From Campylobacteraceae bacterium (lineage in GTDB: Bacteria; Campylobacterota; Campylobacteria; Campylobacterales; Campylobacteraceae): a stretch of 12,100 bases of DNA. This document shows, piece after piece, positions 5,924-12,100 of this stretch (within the stretch, counting starts at the first letter, position 1; each line of letters opens with the position of its first letter). The position numbers and the translations under genes are program-made. The DNA lies in contig JAISNG010000171.1 of NCBI GenBank assembly GCA_031276365.1, positions 1 to 12,100 on the forward strand. The letters are read 5' to 3'. The notes beneath the pieces were generated by a model, which had not been told where the DNA came from, ran no database searches, and saw nothing but the letters and a program-made list of their open reading frames with translations.

Positions 5924-7987
5924 TTACAAATCTTTTGAGTTTTCCGCCAAAGAGTACTCATATTTCACGCCGCCCAAAGGATAAAGATTGAAAAGCAGAT
6001 ATATGCCTCTTTTATCAACCGAACTTGCCTTGCCCGAACTCGTCAGTTTCGGCGCTATGTCCTCTTTATATACGATTTTATAATCCCAGCAATTTTTACT
6101 CTGCGCAAAGCCTGCATTCCATGATTTTGTAAAACTTCCGTCAATATCATACTGAATTTCTGCAAAAATAGAGCTGTTTTTAAAAATTTTACTCTCTGCA
6201 GCAAGTGCCGCATAGTTATTGCCTTCGTTTTTATTGTACGTATGAGAGAGGTGGAATTTGGCAAAAGAGTTTTCGTATGAAACATAACTTAACGATTTTA
6301 TGATATCGCTGTCCTTGTGCGAATACTGCAATTCGTTTGAAAGCGACAAAAAGGGAGTGATATCCAAATCCACTCTGTTTTCAAGTGGAGCATATCTATA
6401 GTCGTTATTTTTAAAATAGTAGGGCTGCCTTAATGTATGCGCAAGCCGCTTTTGCCCGCTGGCATCAAAAAAATACTGTTTAAATTTAAATGCTATCTGT
6501 TTCTCCTCTGTATTTATCGGCACAAATTCATTTCTGTCTATATATCCTTTTTGTTTCTCAAAGCTTGGTATTATATACTCAGCGCCTAAATATATTTTAT
6601 GAAAAAAATTCTCATACGCCCTCGCCAAATCCGTATAAGACGATAAAGTGTGATAATTTCTGAAATATTGTCCGTAATCCTCCGTCCCCGATATCTCACC
6701 GTAATCTACGCGCATGAAGTAGATATTTTCCGAAATGCCGAAACGAAGAGCATCATCAAACATCTGCCAATACAAAGTCGCGGGTAGCTGAAATTCAAAC
6801 TGCTGCGCTTTAAGACCTGTTTTTCTGTAGTAGTTGTGATACTGCAAATCAGCCGAATACTGAATGTTGTTTGCCAAAAAGGAGTCTGAAAATTTGTGAT
6901 ATTGAAACGTTGGAATCTCTTGAAGCGTATAGTCGTTACTGCTTTGGTCTGTGTCTATGAAGTACTTTGAATATACACCTATATAATTATCTTCATTGCG
7001 CAAAAAGTAGTTCAGCTTTGAAGTTACAAGCCTGTCAAAATTATTTGAATCGCTCTCCTGCAAATTTAAATAATCTATATCATTCAAATACTTAAAATCA
7101 ATCATCAAGCCGTCTTCAATGCCGTCGTCGAAAAGCGGCGATATCAATCTGCTTCTATCATAAGAAAAATTGTATCCGTAATGTTCGTTGTTTTTTAAAT
7201 CTTCCGCTTGAGTATAATAGTTTTTTTCTTTGAAAATACCTGCGCTAAGGCGTCCGCTTGAATACGGCGAATCCACAAAGCGAAATATGCCGTAAAATCC
7301 ATGTCCTCTATCAACTCTTATCTGCGGGTCAATCTCCACATCCCATGTATCGTGAGGAGCAAAATAAACAGGCTGTTTATAAAACAGTCCCTCATCTTTT
7401 TCATAGCCAACTTCAGGACGCAAAAGCCCAGTGCGTCTTGTATCGTCAGTTGGAAATGCAAAATATGGCAGATAAAATACAGGCACATTGCCTGCATAAA
7501 AAAGTGCGTTATAAAGGTGCAAAAAGCTGCTTTCTTTGTTAAGATTGCCGCTCGTAAAAGTAATCTTCCAGTCTGGATTTTCTACATTGCAGCTTGAAAC
7601 AACGGCTCTGTTCGCAAGATACATTTCGCTTGTTGCTGAGACATTTCCGCAGCTTACCCAAAGTTTGCTTCCCTGATTGAAAAGAAAAAAGTTTGAAAAA
7701 CTGCCGTTCTCTTTTTCCAGATTTATAAACAGATAATCACTTCGCGCCGCCTCATCGGAATCGCGAAAAAGATTTACATTGCCGATAAGTTCCAAATCTC
7801 TCGTTTGAGCGTTGTATTCGGCGCGCTCGGCAGTTATCAAATAGCGCTCTGAATGAACGACTACACTGCCGTTTGCAAAAACGGTATTGTTCTCATGTCT
7901 GATATTTTTGGCTAAAATCTCGCCGTTTTGCATTTCAGCCGTTAAAACAAACGGCAGAGTAAACAAACAAAAAAAGATTTTACGCAT
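5924..7987 (-). CDS. lptD: LPS-assembly outer-membrane protein LptD
   Basis: A 687-residue protein that inserts lipopolysaccharide or lipooligosaccharide into the outer leaflet of the outer membrane at the end of the Lpt bridge. A signal peptide covers about 1-16 (MRKIFFCLFTLPFVLTA). An LptA-like beta-jellyroll (about 20-115) has repeated short strands such as VFANGSVVV and LELIGNVNLF. The family motifs follow: NPDWKI (137-142), VPVFYLPYFAFP (168-179) and RRTGLLRPEVGY (184-195). The rest is a beta-barrel rich in alternating aromatic residues. Cysteines C113 and C133 could form a disulfide, though the E. coli pattern is not reproduced. It is somewhat shorter than E. coli LptD (784). The ATG overlaps the end of the RDD gene by eight bases (ATGCGTAA), so translation is coupled. 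Confidence 0.95.
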   Translation of the reverse strand: MRKIFFCLFTLPFVLTAEMQNGEILAKNIRHENNTVFANGSVVVHSERYLITAERAEYNAQTRDLELIGNVNLFRDSDEAARSDYLFINLEKENGSFSNFFLFNQGSKLWVSCGNVSATSEMYLANRAVVSSCNVENPDWKITFTSGNLNKESSFLHLYNALFYAGNVPVFYLPYFAFPTDDTRRTGLLRPEVGYEKDEGLFYKQPVYFAPHDTWDVEIDPQIRVDRGHGFYGIFRFVDSPYSSGRLSAGIFKEKNYYTQAEDLKNNEHYGYNFSYDRSRLISPLFDDGIEDGLMIDFKYLNDIDYLNLQESDSNNFDRLVTSKLNYFLRNEDNYIGVYSKYFIDTDQSSNDYTLQEIPTFQYHKFSDSFLANNIQYSADLQYHNYYRKTGLKAQQFEFQLPATLYWQMFDDALRFGISENIYFMRVDYGEISGTEDYGQYFRNYHTLSSYTDLARAYENFFHKIYLGAEYIIPSFEKQKGYIDRNEFVPINTEEKQIAFKFKQYFFDASGQKRLAHTLRQPYYFKNNDYRYAPLENRVDLDITPFLSLSNELQYSHKDSDIIKSLSYVSYENSFAKFHLSHTYNKNEGNNYAALAAESKIFKNSSIFAEIQYDIDGSFTKSWNAGFAQSKNCWDYKIVYKEDIAPKLTSSGKASSVDKRGIYLLFNLYPLGGVKYEYSLAENSKDL

Positions 7988-8438
7988 TTATCACCAAAGT
8001 TTTTGCGGCGATATCTTCCCATGTCTGTTTTTTAAAATTTTTCAGCGCCCATAAAAAGCCGATAAAAAAAACTGCTTCGCTAATAATTCGTATGTTTGAG
8101 CGCACAAGCGAGAGAAGAATATTTGGATTTTGCCCGTCGATAGTAGAAATAACACGTATTTTTACCGCCATTTTGCCGATTGTCGCGCCGTATATCCATA
8201 CAAAAAATGCCTGATATATGACTTTTAACAAAATAATATACGGAGCCAAATACTGTATCAATGCCGACAATGCTTCTTCGTTTTGCGCGTTTGCCGCCGC
8301 CAGCATATTATGAAATGCAAAAAAAATAAAACATGCAATGATAAAATCATCTATCGCATACGCAATTATGCGCTTGTAAAAAGGCGATAGCGTAATTTTT
8401 TCGATTTGAAATTTTCTAATCAGCTCTTCTTCTGTCAT
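7980..8438 (-). CDS. RDD family integral membrane protein
   Basis: A small 152-residue inner-membrane protein. The RDD signature is seen as R23 and D30-D31 (KRIIAYAIDDFII), at the start of the first membrane segment (about 24-46). Further hydrophobic segments lie at about 62-82 and 117-133. The family motif GATIGKMAVKIRVI (84-97) and the closing KKQTWEDIAAKTLVI (136-150) are both present, so the domain is complete. The family's role is not settled; some members affect ion transport. It overlaps purD by four bases (ATGA) and lptD by eight. Gene order next to lptD is suggestive of an envelope role, but nothing in the protein proves it. Confidence 0.9.
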   Translation of the reverse strand: MTEEELIRKFQIEKITLSPFYKRIIAYAIDDFIIACFIFFAFHNMLAAANAQNEEALSALIQYLAPYIILLKVIYQAFFVWIYGATIGKMAVKIRVISTIDGQNPNILLSLVRSNIRIISEAVFFIGFLWALKNFKKQTWEDIAAKTLVINA

Positions 8439-9691
8439 CTAAGTGCCTGATAAGCAATATCGTTTCTAAATTTTGCGCCTTCAAAAGATATCTCTTTTGT
8501 CAAATCATACGCATTTTCACGCGCGGCTTTTATACTTTCCCCCAAGCCTACACAAACAAGTACACGCCCGCCGCTCGCGTATATGACGCCCTCTTTTTTA
8601 TCGACTCCTGCATACGCTACATGCGAATTGGCGCTGATTTTGGCTTTTGAAGTTATGGGTTTTGGTTCGGAATTTTTATACGGATAATCTTTGCCTGCCA
8701 CCACCACTCCAACGGCAAATTCATTTTTAAACTCCAGCTTAATCTCATCCAGCCGCCCTGTTGCTGCCTTGTAAAAAAGATCCTTTGCAGATGTCTTCAA
8801 AAGCGGCATCAGTACTTCGCACTCTGGATCTCCAAATCTCACATTATACTCAAGCACATAAACTTTTTTATCTACAACCATAGCGCCTATAAAAAGTACT
8901 CCCGTATATGGCATACCCTCGTCTTTCATGCCTTTTAGCGTCGGTTTTATCACAAACTCTTCAGTCTGTGCGTAAATATCATCATTTGCTAAAGGAGTCG
9001 GCGCATACGCGCCCATACCGCCGGTATTGGGACCCTCGTCATTGTCTAAAAGACGCTTGTGGTCCTGCGCTGCGGGAAGTATTTTGTAATTTTCTCCATC
9101 GCATACGGCAAATATTGAGAGTTCATAACCATCTAAAAACTCCTCTACCACCACGCTCTTGCCGGCATCTCCGAAACTCTCGCCGTTTAGCATACCTCTT
9201 ACGCTCTCTTTGGCTTCCTCTTTGTTTTTAGCTATTATCACGCCTTTACCCGCGCAAAGTCCGTCCGCTTTTACAACTATGGGCGCTTTTAGCGTATCTA
9301 TAAACTCATCTGCTTTTTCAATAGAACTTGTCTGTATATATCTTGCTGTCGGGATATTGTGGCGGGATAAAAAATCTTTCATGAAAGCCTTTGAACCCTC
9401 AAGTCTTGCGGCATCTTTTGAAACTCCGAAAATTGCCAGATTGTGCTTTTTAAATATATCCGTTATACCCTCAACCAAAGGCGCTTCGGGACCAACGATA
9501 GTTAAGCCTATACTCTCTTTTTTTACAAATTCCGCAAGTTTCTCAAAATCTTTTATATCTACATTAACTCCGAGCTCGTCGGTAGCGCCGTTTCCGGGAG
9601 CAAAATACAAACACTCTACGCTCTCATCGCGCTTCAGTGCAAGTGCAATGGCATACTCTCTGCCGCCGCCGCCTACTATCAAAATTTTCAT
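8435..9691 (-). CDS. purD: Phosphoribosylamine-glycine ligase (GAR synthetase)
   Basis: A 418-residue enzyme of de novo purine synthesis that joins phosphoribosylamine and glycine with ATP. The N domain opens with MKILIVGGGGREYAIA, and GPEAPL (68-73) follows. The ATP-grasp domain runs from about 100 to 325 with KADGLCAGKGV (141-151), QDHKRLLDNDEGPNTGGMGA (209-228) and NVRFGDPE (283-290); the C domain includes AGKDYPYKN (332-340). Length is normal (E. coli 429). The start at 9691 is chosen because GGAG lies seven bases upstream and the family N-terminus begins here; an in-frame ATG 54 bases upstream lies inside a hairpin and adds residues foreign to the family. The gene lies just after a 6S-like RNA and a terminator-like hairpin, and overlaps the next gene by four bases. 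Confidence 0.97.
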   Translation of the reverse strand: MKILIVGGGGREYAIALALKRDESVECLYFAPGNGATDELGVNVDIKDFEKLAEFVKKESIGLTIVGPEAPLVEGITDIFKKHNLAIFGVSKDAARLEGSKAFMKDFLSRHNIPTARYIQTSSIEKADEFIDTLKAPIVVKADGLCAGKGVIIAKNKEEAKESVRGMLNGESFGDAGKSVVVEEFLDGYELSIFAVCDGENYKILPAAQDHKRLLDNDEGPNTGGMGAYAPTPLANDDIYAQTEEFVIKPTLKGMKDEGMPYTGVLFIGAMVVDKKVYVLEYNVRFGDPECEVLMPLLKTSAKDLFYKAATGRLDEIKLEFKNEFAVGVVVAGKDYPYKNSEPKPITSKAKISANSHVAYAGVDKKEGVIYASGGRVLVCVGLGESIKAARENAYDLTKEISFEGAKFRNDIAYQALR

Positions 9692-9706
9692 TAATATCTC
9701 CGAATA

Positions 9707-9754
9707 TAAAAAAATAGCAATAATATAAACGCTAAAAACGCTCATATTATTGCT
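9707..9754 (-). terminator. Intrinsic terminator or attenuator between 6S-like RNA and purD
   Basis: On the minus strand an 11-bp perfect arm (AGCAATAATAT at 9754-9744, ATATTATTGCT at 9726-9716) continues inward with five more pairs, including two G-U, around a 7-base loop, 16 pairs in all. It is followed by A and seven Ts (9714-9708). The G-U pairs show that it acts as minus-strand RNA. It abuts the closing helix of the RNA gene and ends only about six bases before the purD ribosome binding site (GGAG at 9701-9698). It would define the 3' end of the small RNA and set how much transcription reaches purD. The stem is AT-rich, so it is likely to be leaky. Confidence 0.75.
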
Positions 9755-9960
9755 AAATTTAACCCGAGCGGGCGTTCCGCATTATGTATTGGCCCTAAAA
9801 AAGCCAACGATGCAGAAATGATAAAACTTTTAGGCTGCGGCATCTCATCTGTCAGGCAGACTCAAACGACGCTGCGGACACACCAGCTCTATACGCTTTC
9901 CGCCAAATCTTAGTGTTGGACCTCATTTAAACGGGTTATCGCTTCGCCCAGGCTAAATTC
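9755..9960 (-). ncRNA. ssrS: 6S RNA (epsilonproteobacterial purD-motif RNA)
   Basis: A non-coding transcript of about 205 nt between hemD and purD. Its ends form a 15-bp helix, 9959-9945 with 9770-9756, closed without a bulge; three pairs are G-U on the minus strand and would be mismatches on the other, so the minus strand is the RNA. Inward there is a large open bubble (about 26 nt on the 5' side, 33 on the 3' side), then CCAAC with GTTGG (9918-9914, 9808-9804) and GCGGAAA with TTTCTGC (9903-9897, 9818-9812). A closing stem, a big central bubble and a long distal arm are the layout of 6S RNA, which mimics an open promoter and binds sigma70 RNA polymerase. From memory, a conserved structured RNA upstream of purD in this phylum (the purD motif) was later equated with 6S. 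The identification comes from layout and position, not sequence similarity. Confidence 0.72.
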
Positions 9961-9965
9961 AAATA

Positions 9966-9971
9966 ATTATA
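9966..9971 (-). promoter_or_regulatory. -10 box of the 6S-like RNA, overlapping the hemD stop
   Basis: TATAAT on the minus strand overlaps the hemD TAA (9967-9969). Six bases further the closing helix of the RNA begins, which places the start at 9959-9960. The match between box, spacing and the 5' end of the helix supports both calls. No good -35 is present. Confidence 0.6.
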
Positions 9972-10611
9972 AGCTAATTTCGCTTAATCTTTTAGCAAAC
10001 TCTACGCACGCGTCTATACTCTGTTTCGGGGAAATCAGAGGCTTTATGTTGGGACTGAACGCCGCAGCTGTTTTTTTACCTATGGCTACGGCTGTAAATT
10101 CATCTTTCCATGAAGCGCATTTTAAAAAACACTTCACAGATGAGGGGGAGGTAAAGATAAATATACCGCTCTTTGGCAAAACAAATTCTTTGCACGGCTT
10201 GCATACGTTTTCATATACGACGACTTCATCTACATTAACGCCGTTTGATTTTAATATACCTCCGACATCTGAAGATACGACTTTGGCGCGTACAAACAAA
10301 ACAAGTTTATCTGTAAATTTTTGTGAAATTTCAACGGCAAAATCCTCCGCATATGAGATTTTTGCCTCATAGACTAAATCGCCGCCAAGCTCTTTTATAA
10401 CTCTGCTTGTGCCTTCGCCTATGGAGTATGCGGGTATTTTTTTCCACTTTTTATAAATCCTGTCTATGCCCAAAACCCCGTTTTTTGAAGTGAAAATAAC
10501 GGCGTCATAATTTTTGGGAGTAAAATTGGGCTGTAAATACCTTATCTCAAATGTGCCGATATTTTTAACGCCCTCATATTTTGCATCGCTTAGTAGATAA
10601 ATCCCGCGCAT
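9967..10611 (-). CDS. hemD: Uroporphyrinogen-III synthase
   Basis: A 214-residue cytosolic enzyme that closes hydroxymethylbilane with inversion of ring D to give uroporphyrinogen III, the branch point to heme, siroheme and cobalamin. The family is poorly conserved, but the two-lobed pattern is clear: lobe strands with VIFTSKNGV (38-46), YSIGEGTSRVIKELG (62-76), LFVRA (105-109), VYENV (132-136), FIFTSPSSVKCFL (151-163) and VAIGKKTAAAF (175-185). Length is typical of Campylobacterota HemD. The start at 10611 is chosen because AGGGA lies six bases upstream and MRGIYLLSD matches the family's first strand; the frame stays open for 22 further codons upstream that have no ribosome site. It has its own promoter and ends on the 6S-like RNA promoter. 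Confidence 0.85.
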   Translation of the reverse strand: MRGIYLLSDAKYEGVKNIGTFEIRYLQPNFTPKNYDAVIFTSKNGVLGIDRIYKKWKKIPAYSIGEGTSRVIKELGGDLVYEAKISYAEDFAVEISQKFTDKLVLFVRAKVVSSDVGGILKSNGVNVDEVVVYENVCKPCKEFVLPKSGIFIFTSPSSVKCFLKCASWKDEFTAVAIGKKTAAAFSPNIKPLISPKQSIDACVEFAKRLSEISL

Positions 10612-10636
10612 ATTTTCCCTAAAAATAAATTGTTTA

Positions 10637-10642
10637 ATTATA
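10637..10642 (-). promoter_or_regulatory. -10 box for hemD
   Basis: TATAAT on the minus strand in the context TTTGGTTATAATTAA, which places transcription start about 20 bases before the hemD start codon. No -35 box is clear. Confidence 0.45.
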
Positions 10643-10713
10643 ACCAAATCATACAAAATACGCCACATTTGCCTCAAAATTCATATCTTGGTTCTACTCC
10701 TTTTATGACAGTC

Positions 10714-10746
10714 AAATGATACATATTTGATACTAAATGATATAAT
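10714..10746 (+). promoter_or_regulatory. hsdM promoter region with three phased TGATA repeats
   Basis: TGATA occurs at 10717-10721, 10728-10732 and 10738-10742, about one helical turn apart, and AAATGATA is repeated exactly at 10714 and 10735. The last copy runs into a TATAAT at 10741-10746, about 115 bases before hsdM. This looks like a -10 box with an operator built from repeats. Restriction-modification genes are often regulated at this point, but no regulator gene is seen here. The rest of the 10612-10859 gap shows only AT-rich sequence and a GCATTATGC palindrome near 10801. Confidence 0.35.
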
Positions 10747-10859
10747 AACGCTGAAGTTTCTCAAAAATGTGGATATATGAGCTATTGTATATTATATCAA
10801 GCATTATGCAAGCATCGACTAAAATAAAGAAATCAGAAAAACTTCGATAAGGAAAATGG

Positions 10860-12100
10860 ATGGCGGTCAAAAAAAGTGAATTGTATAGCAGCCTTTGGGC
10901 AAGTTGCGACAAACTACGCGGAGGTATGGACGCTTCACAATATAAGGATTATATCCTCACGCTCTTGTTTGTAAAGTATGTTTCCGATAGATATAAGGGT
11001 GAAAAATTGGCTGATATCAATGTGCCGCCCGGAGGTTCATTTGAAGATATAGCTGCATTAAAGGGTAAGGACAATATTGGCGAAGGAATAGATATTATTA
11101 TTAACAAACTTGCTGAAGCAAATGGTTTGAGAAATGTTATAAATAATGCAAAATTTAATGATGAAACGAAACTTGGCAGAGGTAAAGAACAGGTAGATAA
11201 ACTTACTGACCTCGTGGCTATTTTTCAACGTTCGGAATTGGATTTCTCGCGCAATCGTGCAGACGGCGACGACATCATCGGCGACGCGTACGAATACCTT
11301 ATGCGCCATTTCGCCGCAGAAAGCGGCAAAAGCAAAGGGCAGTTTTATACGCCAGCTGAGGTATCACGTATTATTGCTAGCATTATCGGAATAGATAAAG
11401 CAACAAGTCCCGATATGACAGTTTATGATCCTGCCTGCGGTTCTGGTTCGCTGCTTATTCGTGCTGCAGATGCAGCCCCAATAGAAATCACCATTTACGG
11501 ACAAGAAAAAGACATAGCGACTGCGGGTATGGCAAAGATGAATTTTGTCCTGCACAACAAAGCTACTGCAGAAATTGCCGATAACGCCAACACCTTTTCG
11601 GAGCCTCAGTATTTTAGGGACGATGACCATACAGAATTGAAACAATTTGATTTTGTTATTGCCAATCCACCGTTTTCCATGAAGAATTGGACAGATGGAA
11701 TTGTTGGAAAAGAATACGGACGATTCGACGCTTACGGTGCAATGCCTCCTGAAAAGAACGGCGATTATGCATGGTTGCTTCACATTGTCAAATCAATAAA
11801 ACCGCGTGGAAAAGGGGCGTGTATTTTACCGCATGGCGTATTATTTCGCGGTAATGCCGAAGCGAAAATCCGTGCCGAACTCATCAAAAAAGGTTATATT
11901 AAAGGCATAATCGGTCTGCCGCCAAACTTGTTTTACGGCACGGGCATTCCCGCCTGCATTATCGTACTCGACAAAGAAAATGCCGTTTCCAGAACGGGAA
12001 TTTACATCGTCGACGCTTCCCGCGATTTCGTCAAAGACGGCGCAAAAAACCGCCTGCGCGAACGCGACGTGAAAAAGATCGTCGATTTTTTTGGCGGCTT
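10860..12100 (+). CDS. hsdM: Type I restriction-modification methyltransferase subunit HsdM (5' part)
   Basis: The first 413 residues of an N6-adenine DNA methyltransferase subunit; the gene runs off the window without a stop. In the type I complex HsdM with HsdS methylates the target and protects host DNA, while HsdR cuts unmodified DNA. An HsdM N-terminal helical domain covers about 5-145. The catalytic domain has FYTPAEV (162-168), the S-adenosylmethionine motif DPACGSG (190-196) and the catalytic NPPF (269-272), followed by the usual ILPHGVLFRG (322-331) and IIGLPPNLFYGTGIP (350-364). It is intact as far as it can be seen. AAGGA six bases before ATG 10860 fixes the start; an ATG four bases earlier stops after eight codons. 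Base use changes along the gene, with GC-rich stretches from about 11240 and again after 11850. hsdS and hsdR are expected downstream. Confidence 0.97.
   Translation, partial: MAVKKSELYSSLWASCDKLRGGMDASQYKDYILTLLFVKYVSDRYKGEKLADINVPPGGSFEDIAALKGKDNIGEGIDIIINKLAEANGLRNVINNAKFNDETKLGRGKEQVDKLTDLVAIFQRSELDFSRNRADGDDIIGDAYEYLMRHFAAESGKSKGQFYTPAEVSRIIASIIGIDKATSPDMTVYDPACGSGSLLIRAADAAPIEITIYGQEKDIATAGMAKMNFVLHNKATAEIADNANTFSEPQYFRDDDHTELKQFDFVIANPPFSMKNWTDGIVGKEYGRFDAYGAMPPEKNGDYAWLLHIVKSIKPRGKGACILPHGVLFRGNAEAKIRAELIKKGYIKGIIGLPPNLFYGTGIPACIIVLDKENAVSRTGIYIVDASRDFVKDGAKNRLRERDVKKIVDFFGG

Noticed and set aside
9692..9745. An 18-codon N-terminal extension of purD
   Set aside because: It lies inside the terminator hairpin, has no ribosome site, and the family begins at MKILIVGGGG with GGAG upstream.
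10767..10850. A 27-codon frame before hsdM starting MWIYELLYII
   Set aside because: No ribosome site, no recognisable feature, and chance frames of this size are expected in AT-rich DNA.
11058..11783. Two minus-strand frames inside hsdM
   Set aside because: They are shadows of hsdM, which has clear methyltransferase motifs on the + strand.
1..12100. CRISPR array or known insertion-sequence ends
   Set aside because: No regularly spaced repeats and no transposase with flanking inverted repeats are visible.

Overview
The window looks like a Campylobacterota (epsilonproteobacterial) chromosome, probably close to Sulfurimonas or Sulfuricurvum; the genus is inference. The signs are a c subunit of ATP synthase with an N-terminal signal-like extension, a 6S-like RNA directly upstream of purD, AT-rich coding, and a compact purD-RDD-lptD-PRTase-pnp operon. 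No tree or search was run.

Left part (1-2470, + strand): the right end of an integrated element. In order it holds the last 37 codons of a secretin-like protein, a 245-bp non-coding stretch with a 121-nt near-complete palindrome and a second hairpin, an HUH rolling-circle replication initiator (P2 gpA type), and an overlapping tyrosine recombinase. It ends at the CCA of an intact tRNA-Leu(GAG). Secretin, large intergenic hairpins, HUH initiator and integrase together suggest a filamentous-phage (inovirus) prophage integrated at the 3' end of the tRNA gene. Coat, zot-like and adhesin genes would lie outside the window to the left, so the assignment is a strong inference, not proof.

Middle part (2470-10611, - strand): host housekeeping genes. 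Read in their own direction they are hemD; a 6S/purD-motif RNA closed by a 15-bp helix and followed at once by a 16-bp terminator-like hairpin; purD; an RDD membrane protein; lptD; a degenerate phosphoribosyltransferase-like gene; pnp; then, after a gap with a new promoter and a 5' stem-loop, atpE and tRNA-Leu. purD through pnp overlap or nearly abut and are probably one transcription unit joining purine synthesis, outer-membrane LPS assembly and RNA turnover.

Right part (10612-12100, + strand): a 248-bp divergent intergenic region with three phased TGATA repeats and a promoter-like box, then the first 413 codons of hsdM, the methyltransferase subunit of a type I restriction-modification system, running off the window. 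The hsdS and hsdR genes should follow outside.
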